In this document: positions 1-13,620 of the stretch, piece after piece
Layout of the letters: each line of letters opens with the position of its first letter
How positions within the stretch are numbered: position 1 is the first letter of the stretch
Source of the DNA: Schistosoma mansoni
Lineage: Eukaryota > Platyhelminthes > Trematoda > Strigeidida > Schistosomatidae
Reading direction: 5' to 3'
DNA: 64,000 nucleotides
Assembly: GCF_000237925.1 (NCBI RefSeq)
Contig: NW_017386007.1
Location: 1-64,000 of the forward strand
The notes under the pieces: generated by a model
The model's database searches: none
Told to the model about the DNA's origin: nothing
The model's input: the letters and a program-made list of their open reading frames with translations, nothing else
Translations under genes and position numbers: made by a program

Positions 1-371
1 GAGAATGAGAAGCTCATGACTTCAATACCACCAAAGTATGCTTCAAAAGAAACGAGGGATTCCCGTGAATGCCGCCCAGTGCTATGCATTTACTAATCAT
101 AGCCAATATGATAGATTAGTTTCCTATCGATTGCGCAGGACTGTCCAAGGAATGGCTTGACTCCCCTGATATCGGACCCAAACACCAAAGTCGGGATGGA
201 CAAGATTGAGTTCGGACTCGTTATAGGACAAAATGAATGAAAATGTTGAAAGACTAGCGAACCTACGTGCTTACAATAACATGGTTATAGGTGACATCAT
301 GATGTGGGAGTGCAGTCCCATCAGCACACACACATGATGGTACTCAAGATACTAGAATTATCACTTGTTTA

Positions 372-475
372 TTAAAGAACTACATGATACAATTAATAAG
401 CCGGCAACTTGGATCGATGCATATATGTGCCTGGTCCTACGTTGTAGCTACAACGTCAGCTAGCTGACTGACTGA
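372..475 (+). repeat. LINE 3'-end-like fragment with TGAC-type tail
   Basis: A segment containing GCATATATGTGCCTGGT, then ACGTTGTAGCT, and ending in GCTGACTGACTGAATAA. The same sequence occurs on the minus strand at 18063-18150, so it is a dispersed repeat. The short tandem TGAC end suggests the 3' terminus of a non-LTR element. No coding part is visible here and the family is not identified. Confidence 0.4.
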
Positions 476-949
476 ATAAACCAGCGTGCAAATATGGTCA
501 CTCTATGGAGTAATCAGTCCAGAACAATTAGGGAAAATAATAACTGGGGTTTAAAAGCATCTCAGGATTGTTCGGTTGCATGGGAGAGTTTTACTTGCAT
601 ATCGATATTTTCATGAATTTTTTTTTAATTGATGGCGACGAAATAAAGATTACATGTTTATTGATGTGAAACCTATTGATGAAACTCAAAATCCTTCATT
701 TTTTAACTTGCGTCAATTCAAACAGAAAATATTTCCTCACACCCCAAATTATATATGACTCACCATCATAACATACAAGTGTCGCCAATCCCTTTTACCT
801 TGAAAATGCTTCGGTAAATCTAATGTCAAACGACAGCCTTGAGTTGGCCAATCAGAATTACGATGACACTTATAGTGGATTTAAAGTATGGAAACTCAGT
901 ATTCAGTAATAAGGATAGTAAATTAGTGAACCTGTGTTAGTCCCGACAG

Positions 950-1290
950 ACTGCCTTTTACTGAAGGTCCAGCTTTTCCTTGAAAATGTTCACTGATGGG
1001 ACTGATACCACTTGTTCTGGTAAGGCGTTCCAGTAATTGATCACTCGATGAGGTAAACTTTCATGTTATCATGAACGAAGTAAGCATTGGCGATATTCGC
1101 TCTGCAGCTACTGATGAATCTTAAGATAAATCTTCGAGATTGATTTTCATTTCATCACTTTTACCGGACACCAGCTGAAGATGCTCAGTCATACATCCAC
1201 ACAACATTACGATTGGGTACGACGCATTATGCATCTTGAACGTTTTCGCCCGTTTATATAATTTATCTGCATAATGTTGCGACAGATACT
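950..1290 (-). mobile_element. CR1-like LINE, 3' end of ORF2 (degenerate)
   Basis: Read on the minus strand, 1062 down to 963 encodes the usual last residues of a CR1/jockey-type ORF2: a tract containing RVINYWNALPEQVVS, then a PSVN.FK..LD motif and a TAA stop. Adjacent sequence up to about 1290 continues in other frames, so the copy is degenerate. This matches the SR1/CR1 group of schistosome non-LTR elements. Established family knowledge: this motif lies at the very C-terminus, after the reverse transcriptase domain. Confidence 0.7.
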
Positions 1291-1299
1291 TAAACCTTT

Positions 1300-2960
1300 A
1301 AGAATTAGAACTCCCTCCTTTCAAATCATGTTATTCTGGCCTAATAATATCAAAGTCCAGTTCTGCTACCCAGAATCTGACCTATAAGAGCACAACATGG
1401 TAGATCCACGAGTGCTGTACCTCTCCGTAGTGAATGCATCATCAAGCCATCTTAAAGGTCACGTTACACCTGGTATGTTTACTAGTAACGTGGCCGAATC
1501 TTATAACATATCAAAGTAGGCTATTTTGAACGTGGCGACCTAGGTGATTGACAAAGTTTATACCAGCCATTCTACAGTACTATATTACAACACGGTTCAG
1601 TAATGAGAATGTCGCTACATAAGCTGGAGATCATTGCTCAACGGGCTTTCGACGACGGCCTATTTAGACGACATTTCTTATCTAAGCCTACCCAGCAGGT
1701 ATAGGCGGTTTTTATCTCACTCCAAAGTAACGTCGCAAAGGAACTGGCTGCATTTGCCGACTGAGTTCTGGTGACCATCGGAACACTCAGGGCGGAGGTC
1801 TGTTTTGTCAGTGAAAGGCTCCAAAAGACGCAAAATGATGTTAAGAATCTCGGAAATACTGTTACTTGTCTTTTTTACATTCAAAATGACTTCAGATGCT
1901 TCAAAATTCCCTGTAGGAACCTTCCACTACAAAGATATGTTTCGAAACCACGAGATACCAATGTTCGCGTTTGGCGCTGATGCCAAAACAAGTAGTGTAA
2001 TTCTTCTAGAACCTTCGGGAAATATAGTTCGCTCAACCTCAAACCTTCCGGCATGCAATAATGGTAGCTGAAGCCGATTTGCATTTCCATCTACCATAAT
2101 AATAATGCATTCTAAGAATAATAACTGCACAGTTCACGCCAGTTTACAGGCATGATCAATTTGATATAAGTAGTAACATTAGATATAGAGAACAAACATG
2201 TGATATAAGATTGTCTTAAGTTTGTTAATTCAGTAATTGTTTAGGTAGTACACTTATGACATGTATCACAGTAATCCAATCATCAGCAGGGAACTTTTAA
2301 TTCTTTCTTAAGTGGATAGCCTGTTGATTTATGAATGGTGTTATTAAGGTTTTTCCCTGTACTAGAAAGAATTAATGATAATTATCTACAACTAGGGAAA
2401 GCAAAATAAAAACAGAGAGCACGGAACAACAAAACAATTATAATCAAAATATGTCAGTCAGGTCAACCATAATCCATATGTCATGTGACTCAGTGATATA
2501 CTGTTCATGTTAGATATTCAAATAAGGTAAGGTTGCTAGGGACAGTGTTAATGTAAAGTGACAGCAAGTAAGTGATTTTACTATTGGAATTCATTAATCA
2601 GTATGGCCAAACATTTAAAGTTCCTATAATCTCACTTGTGGAGTACAACACACATTATCTAGAACATGTAATATATTTTCACAGGAGCAGTATGCACCAA
2701 TGCAGCGAACAAAGAATGAGAGTAATTTTATAGTACAGATAGGTTGTGGAAGATAATTTGAGAGTCTGGAAAATTTACAGGTAAAGTAATTTATATAGAG
2801 AGACTATTTAGAATTTGCTTTTTTCGCTAGTGACAAGCAGTTACGTCTATCATAATGAGAAATTTCTGCATATTGAATTGCTTGGTTGGATGTAAAGGAT
2901 AGTTTATTAAGTATTTTGAAGAAAAAGATAAGATTTAGTTTCGGTCTCCTCTTCCATAAA
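1300..2960. other. No gene recognised
   Basis: Short overlapping open frames of 67-88 codons occur around 1771-2130 on both strands. None carries a recognisable motif, splice signals or a partner exon. I see no supported gene or repeat boundary here. Confidence 0.4.
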
Positions 2961-3299
2961 AAGGCCAAGTTTATTGCATCTAGAATTATGGGTCAAGGTG
3001 CAATCAGTTCCACGAATACGAAGTGTAAATCGTCTCCGTACTGATTCCAGCCTTAATTTATCCTTTGTGCGCACACTACTAAGAGTAAATGCTCAGTATT
3101 CAAGGAGTGGCCGAACACAAACCTTGTACAGTAAAAATGCCCGATTCATTGCTAAAAAGGTTCCGAGTTATGTAACCTATAAGGCGTTGAGACTTGGAAG
3201 TCTGTTTCAATCAAATTGAAAAATTATAAAAACGTGGATATTGAATTAACAATATTATAAGTAGAAGGAAGTTTTTGTGAAGATTTCTTTATTTACTGT

Positions 3300-3680
3300 A
3301 AGATTTAAGTTGAATGATGTATTACCAAAGAATATCCATGCACAATTAGCTGTACTAAGACCCAGATGCCATTTTGAACACCGCTGAAATACCTTGTTAA
3401 GCTCCATGATGATAAAATTTTGGATATATTTAGCTCGTGTGGAGAAAATGAATACACTACCCTAAGATCACCGGCATGCAGAAGGGGCTTACAAACACAA
3501 AAATCATTTATAAGTGCTGAACAGAGCAAAAGGCCAAAGACAATATATTGTATTACACCACTTCTAACATGGACAGCGTTCCACAATGAAGAGTTACTTT
3601 TAACTATTTGATGTTGGTTGCTGAGGAAGGAATCGCACCAACCAAACAAATGATTTTCGACTCTATAGGTGATCACAGAC
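3300..3680 (-). mobile_element. CR1-like LINE reverse transcriptase fragment
   Basis: The minus-strand frame from 3676 to 3305 reads like the centre of a CR1-type reverse transcriptase. It has a degenerate 'SGV.QG..LGPLLF..FIND' block followed by an 'ADDL.IVYSFSP' counterpart containing VVYSFSPHELN, where the catalytic block is altered (AGDL). It lies head-to-head with a second CR1-like fragment starting near 3630 on the plus strand. Both copies are dead fragments. Confidence 0.65.
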
Positions 3681-4560
3681 AGAGTATTAGGGTCACTGGC
3701 ACGCTATCCGAATGGAAGTCAATCAAAAGTGGTGTACCCCAAGGCACCATCTTAGGCCCCTTACTTTCCTTTCTACATGTTAATGAATTACTTCTATTAC
3801 TTAAGTCGTGGACATTATTGTTTGCCGGTGGTGTCAAAATCTGGTGAATAATAAAAATGAGGCTTATTGTTGCCATCTCCAAGCTGACTTAGACGAATTG
3901 CTTAGATGGGCTCATAATTGGGGCTTGGAAGTTAATTACATGAAGAACGTGCTCATACACATCGGGCACGGTAGTTACCAGTATACCATTATTGTGACAT
4001 TTCTTCCACGCGTTCAGGAACATAAAGACTTAGGAGTAACTATAAGTCACGACTTGAAAACAACTACGCACCGCAGCGTGGATGATTCCAAAGGTTATCG
4101 TGCGCTATGCTCACTTCGCCGAGCATCTAAATGCGTTTTGAATTTTATATCCCACCTATGTAAGGCCACACCTAGAGTACTGTATCCAAGCAGCTAGCCC
4201 ATGTCTGATAAAGGACACTAAATCACATGAGCGTGTCCAGCGTGTGGGGACAAAACCAGTGAAGGTTCTTTCCAAACTCTTTAACGATGAGCGTTTGGAA
4301 CGTCTAAACCTTTTCCCCTTGTCTCATCGTAGGACATGAGATGACCTTATACTGGTATTTCGTATCTTTAATTGCGATTCGTGTGTTAATATGTCTTATC
4401 TTTTTGCTCCCTCCAGCAGTAATATTCTCCGAGGTCATAGCAAGAATTTTCACTAACCGCAATCTGATAAACTAAAGGTGGAGTCCCGTTTTTCTCATCG
4501 AGTGTTCAATGACTGGAACGCCATCCTCTAAAAACTGCTTTCGAATACTCCACAAATTTT
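3630..4560 (+). mobile_element. CR1-like LINE reverse transcriptase to C-terminus (degenerate)
   Basis: Three successive plus-strand frames carry pieces of one CR1-type ORF2. First comes SIKSGVPQGTILGPLL near 3720-3770 (RT motif 4 region). Then a degenerate FADD region reads FAGGVKIW near 3825. Then LDELLRWAHNWGLEVN and HKDLGVTISHDLK around 3885-4050, and finally the post-RT region (RVQRVG, RLERLNLFPLSHRR) near 4230-4330. Frame changes and stops separate them. No TSD was identified. Confidence 0.75.
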
Positions 4561-4959
4561 CATTGCAAACCTAAGTATTACACAAATGATAAGAACAGAA
4601 CTTACGACAGCATCGGAACCAATGGATTAAGGAATTTTTTCACGAGGAAATGGCATCTATGTTGACTTTACCAGTAAACGATCGAATGATACAAGTCCTA
4701 CAACTAGGATGGAATCCCCAATGGTTAAAGACAGTTTTAAAACCGGCTGAAGATAGTGTGCTCCGAAAAACTGTAAGCTTTCAAGAACACGTGAACAACT
4801 ACTACATGTAAGATATTGTATTAGTTATGATTTTATGTAATGCTTTTTTCCTGCGACCGTTTGCTTGTATTCTCAGTTCTTTTTTATTGTGTCAATAACA
4901 CAAAAAGAAAAATTATTCTTCTGATATGCCTACATATGTGTACAACGCTTTGTAAAAAG

Positions 4960-5240
4960 TACAAAATAACAATTTAGCGTTAAATGTTTCCCTCTGCCTT
5001 GGGGTTATCACCATCTCACTATGGCTGGAGTGAGCTGCAATGAGGAATAAATTTCCTAAGTAAAGAGTACTATAAGTTTTCGACATTAATGCTGACTTCA
5101 GTGGTTTTCGGAACACACCCTAGCTGGAGATGCTAGGTCACGAATCTACAAAACATCACGATCGAATACAACGTACTACGCATATTGAACAGCAACTAGA
5201 CAGCTTGAATAAAACGCTTCTCAACAAACAAATTAATTTC
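4960..5240 (-). mobile_element. CR1-like LINE fragment, minus strand
   Basis: The stretch 5120-5205 resembles 1170-1245 base by base (CAGCTGAAGATGCTCAGTC versus TAGCTGGAGATGCTAGGTC, then CATTACGATTGGGTACGACG versus CATCACGATCGAATACAACG). It is therefore another copy of the same CR1-like 3' region. It is short and degenerate. Confidence 0.45.
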
Positions 5241-6112
5241 AGAGGATGACCTTGAGCTCCTTCATTTGAATGGGTTACTATCTTTCGATTAGAAAATTGC
5301 GAAGGCCAAAGGCATTATCCAACACTGACATTATGTGCCATTTTTAGGTCTTTTAAATGCTTGAGATAACAAAAATGATCTATCTCGTATTTAGAAGTTT
5401 GTTTTAATTAGTGCTTAAGCTGTACTACAGAACATATCGGCTTCAAAGTCAGTGTGCGTTGTAAATAATTTGATGTGATACTAAACTGTTAAAATTGATT
5501 CGCGAGACTGAGTGATGTTCATCAGCTCTTTTTCAGCCCCCTAGAGATACCACACCGAAAACAGATATTGCACGGGTAACTTCGTCCTACACCGTTATTA
5601 AAGCCTCAGATATTCCAGAGAGATATAAGGTCGAAGCTTCTAAAAGCCTCCAACTTCGCATGAATATATTCTCGACCATCAACTGTATGTTACAACGCAA
5701 CCTTCATAAAGTGCGCCAAGTGTGATATTGACATGTTTCTTACGAAATCCATTTACATTCAAATCTTATGAAATATCAACCCAGCTGAGTAATTTTCTAC
5801 AGTGAAAGTTGTAACTTTTGTAACTATTTGATCTTGCCTGTAAACCGGCATGCCTCGTGTAACAAACTGTTACTTGAGAATAAATTATTATTATTATCCT
5901 TATGGCGACACGATGATATACCGATGTCCTTGAATTCAACAATCGAACTTGAGAGAACAGCTGGATTATTTTGTCTAAAGCTTAAAATACGGTAACAGGT
6001 AACATGTTAGTTATTATTAACCGGGTAAAAATCAATAATATTTAGTCCCCAAAATGTTTAAAGTCGATGGAAATATCTACCATACTATGATAAAATAAAT
6101 TCCGGATTGTAG

Positions 6113-7574
6113 TTACTTAGTTATGCCTGTTAACCCTCATCGACAAGCATCGGCCGCTCATCAACAAACCTCATCCAACTATACCCCAGGCAATTTTTTC
6201 CATTTGTTTCTAGTTGCTGTTCATCCTTTTCATATCTGCTTCCGATAATCGGCACAGTTTTTTAATCCTCAACCTTACCGTTCGCCTTAAGGATTTAAAG
6301 TTAGCGCTTGCCTCGTGATGCAGTTTGATAATTCGCGTAATGTGTGTCCTATCCACTTCCAACGTCTTTTTCTAATTTCTTCTCCACCTGGAAGTTGGTT
6401 TGATCTTTCCTATAACACACTGTTGTTAATGTTATCCGACGAACGGACATTCAGTCTTGACGTTCGTATTAAAAATTCTAACTTTGATATTGGTTGACGG
6501 TTGTTTTGAGTTCCGTATAGTCTTCAATTTTAGTAATGCGGACCTTGCTTTGCCAACCCTTGATTTTATGTCTGCATCAAATCCTCCTTGTTCATCAGTG
6601 ATGCTTCCCAGGTACGTGAATGTTTCAACCTCTTCGAGAGTTTCTCCATCAAGTGTGATTAACTTGGCGTCTTCCATGTTGTATTTGAAGATCTTGTTTT
6701 TTCCTTTTAATATGAACTATTGGAAATTCTATGTGTCCTGCTTTGATTTCAAGGTGGATTCAATGAATGTGGTCTATTTAACAGTTCCTTGAAGTATTCC
6801 GCACATCTTTTCCGCTGTTCTTAAATTTCGAAGTTTGGCTTGCCTCCTTTGTCCATGACCGAAATTTCTGGTTCTCAATATTTCCCCACTAGTTTTTTTG
6901 TCATATCATGTAGTTGTTTCGTATTTCCTTCCCTTACAGCTCTTTTGCAGTTATACTCTATAATAGTTTTTTCCTTTTTGAGTATATCTATAAGTCTTGG
7001 GACCTGTTATTGAGATATATCTTAAATTTATTGAATTTGTTAGTATCTCGCCGAAAGGCTGTATTGAACCTTTGTAATACTGTTTATCAAGATGCCTATG
7101 GCTTCTTTAGCTTCAGTTTCACCTTAGCAGCATCAGAGGAACTCCCTGTTTGTGTGGAGCATTTTCTTCCTCGTGACTGGAGTACAGCAGTATCTCTCCC
7201 GCATCCATCCTCTTCTGTCCAGTCTGGACCCAACAGGTTTCACTTATTCCAAGCACAGCCATTTGGTTGGTCTTCCCAGTCTCCCACTTTGTCAGAACAT
7301 TGCATTTACCCATAAAAAGTGTTTCTCTAATTGCTAGAAGGGGCATCGGCCACGTAAATTCCGGGCAATCTCGGCATTTATCCTGAGGTGTCATATCTTT
7401 TCCTTCAACTCCCACGGCAGGGTTTAGATGATTTGAATTAATTTTTTCCTGGTTAGCAATTTTTAGCGAGTTAGTTTTCTAAGGGATGGGGAAACTGACC
7501 CTATGCCCAATCCTCCTCGTTCATATGAGTTTTCGACCGGCAGTATTCCTAGAAAAGCTGCAGGTGGAGTTATT
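6113..7574 (-). mobile_element. SR2/RTE-like LINE, internally deleted copy
   Basis: This is a minus-strand copy of the same RTE element found whole at 45349-48544. It keeps the 5' leader (7410-7574, matching 48370-48544) and the start of the endonuclease domain (7415-7119: [21 protein letters not shown]). It also keeps pieces of the linker region (6790-7100) and the post-RT region (6677-6432: [24 protein letters not shown]). The 3' end near 6113 still shows a decayed TAAG-type tail. At about 1.46 kb against 3.20 kb it has lost several internal blocks, including the reverse transcriptase core, while retaining both ends. Confidence 0.75.
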
Positions 7575-7599
7575 TTCAGATGGTGTCTAAGCTAAATCA

Positions 7600-9160
7600 A
7601 AGGACTTAAATGTTCCTAACGCAATTTGCATATTTAAGTACTTAATCTCATTCATACGTGATCAAAGGTGTTTAGGTGATGGATGACGGGGAGTCTTAGA
7701 CATAGGTGACTGCGCTTTTACTCCCTGAAAATGTAGTAAACGTATAGCACTACAACAAGTCGGTTTTTATTAGGAAGCGATTGCTTGCTAATTGACGCAG
7801 AATCGCATTCGATGGATTTTTGATTTTATTCAGAGGTAAAGCATTCAGTCTAAGGAATTTCAGATTTTCTGATAATTGAAGGTGAAATATTTACTTAGAA
7901 TCTTTGTTCTTCAGTGCTCTAAGTGATAATGAGGTCAAGCTTAACGTTGAGTTCACAATTGGGAACGTGTGATAACCCTTATTGGCAATATGTGCACAAG
8001 GTAGTTAAATTTTGGTACTCATATACTATTACGCAGTGCGAACTGTAGTTAAGGAGTTATGATACATGTTCACAACGATTTGTAATCAATGACGACAGTC
8101 GGTTCACGAACTGTGATAAATTAAAATCGACATATAAGCGATAAGCAAATCTGTGATTTATTGAAAATGGTGAAGCTAACATAAATGAAACTTCAGCTGT
8201 CAAACAAGTTGCTTTAATATAGCTGTTAGGATAGGACAGAAAAGTTTGGTTCACGATGCTGAAGTCGGAATCGAAAATTACTAGCACAGAGCACGATCGT
8301 ATGAGATTTTTTGCAATCATTTAAAATAAGAGCGTGGCACTTTCAAAAAGAGATTAACTCACATCGAATTTCTAACTAAAATATTTAGAAGTTTAGCCCA
8401 TCTAGCTGCAGTGTGAAACCTCTTGATTATTAATGTATTTTGGAGTCGCAAATCTTCATAAATTAGGAGTATTATATGTATTGTTCTACAAGTTGATCCA
8501 AATCTTGTAAGCTAATCTTCGATAATGAAAAATACGACTTTTGGTTTCTTATGCTAAATTAAGCACTCCGATTAATTCCACATGATATGAGACACTGAGG
8601 GATTAACCACTTTGGAAACAATTCTAAATTCAATATAACTAAAAAGACAGCTTGTAATCTTCCTCTAAATTAATGTTATGAATCTAGCTTTCAAAAAAGG
8701 CAGTGAATGAGTATGTGAAGTAGATACGTTTGGCACATTTTATGCACTGACGGTGTCTAGAAAGTTAATAAATTAGCATGGTTTATTATGCAGATGATAT
8801 GCTACTTATAGAATTCCATTAGTGAGAGATATCATGACAAGCTAAACTTTAAACAGAATGATTAAATTTCACTAATGTAATACTGTCACATTGAGTAACT
8901 TCATACATGAGTGGGTATATTCTAAAATGTAGTGGGGTGAGCAGTATTCTACAAAAGGATTGCATTACACACTCATAATATGTAACCTGAGACGAGAGAA
9001 GACGGAGCTGTTACAAGCACATACATTCCGCAGCATTACCGGTATATCTTTCCATACTGGTACAAATATGGAGAATTCGCCTATATTCAATAGACAATTT
9101 ATTACATATAGTATTAATTACAATGTTTGAAGGTGTTAAACATTATCATATATCAAAAGG
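7600..9160. other. No gene recognised
   Basis: AT-rich sequence with only one frame above 80 codons (8320-8057, minus). That frame has no motif and no credible exon structure. I see no repeat family shared with the rest of the window. Confidence 0.4.
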
Positions 9161-9164
9161 GGTT

Positions 9165-9268
9165 TTTGTGGAGATTTCAGTACTTTCATAGTTGAAATCA
9201 TCAGTCAATTGAAGCTGGATCACCATGGAAAACCTGGAAGCACTGGACGAAACGGCCGTCCAAGTATG
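9165..9268 (-). repeat. Second SINE family, 3' fragment
   Basis: The minus-strand tail of the SINE is recognisable from AGTCAATTGAAGCTGG, CACCATGGAAAACCTGG and AAGCACTGGACG. The following GAAACGGCCGTCC is joined in the opposite sense, so this end is rearranged. Only the 3' third of the element is present. Confidence 0.6.
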
Positions 9269-9269
9269 A

Positions 9270-11455
9270 AAATTATCATATGTGTTGATTGAAATTTGGT
9301 TGACTGCTATTTTGCAAGACATGTCTTATTGAAGGCCATTAGCATACTAATATTTGATTTTTTTTACTTACTGTTAGCTATCCTAGGCCTAATATTATGG
9401 GCGTCACTGAAATTGAATTCTTTGAGGAAACGATTGTTGACATGTTAGACTGCACTATTTGACGTCGACATTTGTTGTAGCAAACAATACACGATTCTCT
9501 TCTCTTCATATGATAATATTCTAATCAATAGACCACAAATCCTAAATCTTTTGGAACACAGATGGTTGTGTGATATCTTGAAAGATCCTATTGCATACTC
9601 ACCATCGTGCAAAACAGTTGATGGGAATCTTTAATATTCTAAAAAAAACAGTTGACAGCATAGACTCACAGACAAGATATTTCAAACCACATTGTTGCAA
9701 GGAGATTACATGTTCCTACTGTTTTTTAATAAGTCAAGCACCTTGTGCATGTTTCTTGACAGCGGATACTCATTTAAAACAAAATATAAATAAATCTAAC
9801 GCGCCATCAGGTCTCCTTTAATTTGCTTTTGAATGCAGTAAGTTTAAGTCACCTACATTTATGGGATTCCTGTTTTAGTTGCTCTTTGGAAATCATTGTA
9901 ACTACGTTTAAATCCCTTCCAAGTGAGGAAAGTTTGATTAAAACTGCTTTTGAAATGGAACATCGAGATATACAGAAACCGTACTAAAAGTAATTGGTGC
10001 GATAGTAGTACTATTAACCATAGGCAGAAAACGCCAGAGTAATGCAGACATTTTATATGATTACGAAATATAAAAGGATGAACAGCAGTTGAGGTGACTA
10101 ACAATACGAATGTTTTGCAAATTATCCAGTGGCTACTAATGCACGAATACTAAAAATGCATAGCAGGATGTCATCTAGTGGATTAGTTGGTGCTATTCAA
10201 ATACAGAATTTCGGCCATTAAGTTTGGCCTTTCAGGGTCATGTAAATTAGAGAGTGGTAATTTTATTCGGAGAGAGACTTTTGACTTATTCCCGAAACAA
10301 TCTGTGCGTCATCCGAGCAGAGAGCTAAATAGTAACGAAAGAGTCATGGTTAGATTAAAACGACAATTTTGAAGTTATTTTATAAACCAAGTGGAATTTT
10401 GGAAAATACGAATAATGGCAGGAGACATTTGCAAAGTGTCTCTGTCGATTATTTCCATATCGCTTACCCCAGGCAGTTGAGGTTGGTTGTTTAATATGAC
10501 ATTTTCCTATTCATGTTGATTGTTCAAGGAAACAGACTTTATTCCAACTTTCCAGTCTCCATTTTTCTACTCTCGCTGATGATGAAATATTTCGCTGCCT
10601 AATTAATAACTCTACAAGGTCTTTTATAAGGTAAATTTGACACATTTCTCAGTGCGTAGATCTAAACAAGATAGATTTGCATACATTTGTTGAGGTATAT
10701 GTAGCGATTAAGCTTGACTGGAGGTATAGCTTTGAGCTGCTGCATAGCTTGCAATAAACACCTCGCTAAATTTGTTGGGGAGATTAGTATTTTATCGTTG
10801 GAGCAGGTCGTCTGTGCTGTAGACTAATTCGAATGATGTACAGATATCTTTAACGGTTGAACAGATTTTTTCATGCCAAAAGCTACTACGTGGTAGGCTG
10901 TTATCTTTACGTGATGCGCATTCAAGAGTTTGGTGAATTTACGAAATAGAAAGGGCTGAATTTGTCGACCATGATATGCAGTGATGGACAACGGAACGCT
11001 GTAGTTCGACAACAAACGGTGAAGAAATACGGAGGCCATGTACTCTGTTGATGTATTCTTTAATGAGCATGCAAGATCCAGTTTGATAAATCGTTTGACG
11101 GTAGTAAAGATATATGTGAAGGTTTGGATATTGGAAAGAGGCCGACTGTGACTAAATGGACATTCTGGAAACGTTAGGTAGGTAATGGAAATTTGTCTGC
11201 GACGCTGCATGTCGTTGAAGTTCGATGCACTGGCCCTATGTTCAGCTTTCAGTTATACAGAACCATTAATTTGTGGCCAGACGAAACTCTGATGAGTTTT
11301 GTAGCAGCTTGTACACAGGGATATAAAAATGCTGAGATGCTGATAATTGTATGATACCTAGCTGCATGTTGTGTTTGAATTCCCTTTTTGTGATCTTCGA
11401 ACTACCCGGGGATAGCATGTAATTGGATGAAGTGTTGTGTATGATCATGGATCAG
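9270..11455. other. No gene recognised
   Basis: Frames of 76, 81, 61 and 128 codons occur here. The longest (11210-10824, minus) has no recognisable domain and no flanking splice pattern that I trust. No repeat copies were identified. Confidence 0.35.
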
Positions 11456-11457
11456 TT

Positions 11458-11672
11458 TAAGTCAGACATTAACATCACTGGATGTCGGTTCAGAAGTCCT
11501 GAAGTCAAGCGTTCGTGAGTGAGACTGAAGGTCCTAGGTTTGATTCCGGCATGCGGGATCGTGGATGAGCACTGTTGAGACGTTCCATACCAGGAAGAAA
11601 CGATCATCCAGTGATTCCAAATTTTTAGTGGTGACCTATCTTAGATAAACTCATTAATTCAACTATTAAAAT
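11458..11672 (+). repeat. Second SINE family (degenerate copy)
   Basis: A sense-strand copy. The tRNA-like B-box counterpart (TAGGTTTGATTCC) sits near 11540. GCGGGATCGTGGATGAGCAC follows, then a decayed hammerhead-like segment ending AGAAACGATCATCCAGTG, then the tail TAGTGGTGACCTATCTTAGATAAACTC. The ribozyme core is strongly altered. Confidence 0.6.
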
Positions 11673-11674
11673 TG

Positions 11675-13080
11675 AAACAATATTTCTCGGTTAGACGACC
11701 TGAATATTGTGAATTTCACTGTCAGTTGGCCAGAAATAGACGCAGCCATTATGGTCTGGGTGTCACATTTCTCCAAGTCTCTTCTTCGTCGAACGTAAGT
11801 TTGTATGGTTTCATGCAGCCACGAAACTCGACACTGTACCTCTGATTATTCATATAAGTTAATGACGTTGATTTATGTGATCAGGAGTTGGGCCTGAGGA
11901 ATGGTCACTTTATGGGAGATGACTCAAGACGTCACACACGATCAGTGGATACGGTCGCTTGTAGAGCCACGAGTTTACTAGATAAATCAAACAAATGCTG
12001 TTGAGTTGCGACTACGTCACTTTTGCTCATTCCATCGGTAGTTTACAACATGTTTGGATGTTGATAGTCTGGATACACTTAGATAATTTTATCTGCCAGA
12101 TCAAGAGTGATTGTTCGTCCTGGCACATTGACAATCCGTCAAACATTATTCAGTAACCGTTGCAACTATATTTGCTTTAATATTTCCTTATCTAATTTTC
12201 ATGACCCAACTAAATGTTTTATCTAACATAAAAGCTGTGGTAGTTTCTTCATCCCCCAGATCTCTCACACTTGATACTCATTGTAGTCTCTTCTAATCAG
12301 AGGCTGATGTGGTTTAAATGACTACTGCCTAAAATTTGTCATACTGCAAGTTGATTAATTAGGTCGATCAATAGCATACCTATTACATGCAAGTATCTTG
12401 TTGTATGAAATCGGGCACATTGTACTATAAACAAAATCCATTCGAGCAAACCAAATCAGTGAACTGTTAACCCTAATATTATGAGAGTCTAAGTTCATAT
12501 CACAATTGATTGATCACTGGGTGGTTATCAATGTCATGCGTGTCAAGTCCGTCTTTAGTGCTAATCGAATGCTATCGATCAATTTTCAATGTGGCCACTA
12601 GTCTAAGCGGATGGACACTGCGTGCGTGGTTGGAGGTGATCCCTCAAGATTACAGTACACCTTGCTGACGAGTGTCAAGTAGCACGAGACCCGGGTCCAA
12701 GGTTTCCTGTTGACCACCTCCAACTACCATCTAGTCTAAGCTCATAAATTGCGTAATTAGGAGTTACTATCAGTTCAAATACTTGATGTAAATCAGAGGA
12801 AACGTTTTGGCACTGCAGCCACAGTCCATATTGTCGTTTGGTGTTTACATTATACATAAGTATGCATAAGCTTAGTAATACGTAAGTCAACATATAAAGA
12901 CAAGAATATTATACAGAAAATAATTACAACAGAATGAATATTCAAGAAATTCCTCCAATATGTCCTATTCGACAATACTGTTATTTCTTCCCATTTATAT
13001 ACGTAAACTTCTATTCAGGAATGATATAACTATATTTTCATAATTTATCATCCTATCTTAACTTAACTATTATTTTATAG
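11675..13080. other. No gene recognised
   Basis: Unassigned AT-rich sequence. I see no coding frame, splice-bounded exon or known repeat with support. Confidence 0.35.
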
Positions 13081-13081
13081 A

Positions 13082-13288
13082 GTTGAGATCATGAGTCAAT
13101 TGAAGCTAGACCACCATGGAAAACATGGAAGCATTGGGCGGCCGTTTCGTCCTATTATGGGACTCCTCAGCGGTAGTGCGCATCCACGATCCCGCACTCG
13201 CGAGATTCGAACCCAGGGCCTACCAGTCTCGCACCAGAGCACTTAACCAATTGACCACTGAGCTAGCCGGTATCCAACGGTGTTAACT
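13082..13288 (-). repeat. Second SINE family, with hammerhead-like core
   Basis: A nearly complete minus-strand SINE. Read in sense it has the tRNA-like head (CCGGCTAGCTCAGTGGTCAATTGG, with a box-A-like segment), the box-B-like GGGTTCGAATCTCGCG and a hammerhead-like module at 13181-13129. The tail follows to the TTGACTCATGATCTCAAC end. CTGAGGA and GAAA are intact. The base triplet where cleavage would be expected is GCC rather than NUH, so self-cleavage is not expected. Confidence 0.75.
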
Positions 13289-13620
13289 GTCTAACTTAAT
13301 GTCTAACTATTATTATTTGATTCTGATTAAGGTTTATCTTTATTTCATTATGTAAAGCCAATACAATTGATATTAAAGTATTGTTTAATTACATTTAAGG
13401 TTATAATTTAGACGATTCAATTACTGTTGCTCTTCAACTATCTTTTAAGAATGCTGTTTGCTTGGTTTGATATTTTTATGTGAAAAGTTGATCACATTTT
13501 GTTGAGAAGATTCTTGTTGAATTGACAGATCATTATGAATTGTATATTGACCACTTTTGTCATATATATTAAGTGATGTTACACTTTGAATACTTTTAAC
13601 TATATTATAAGAGCAATATA

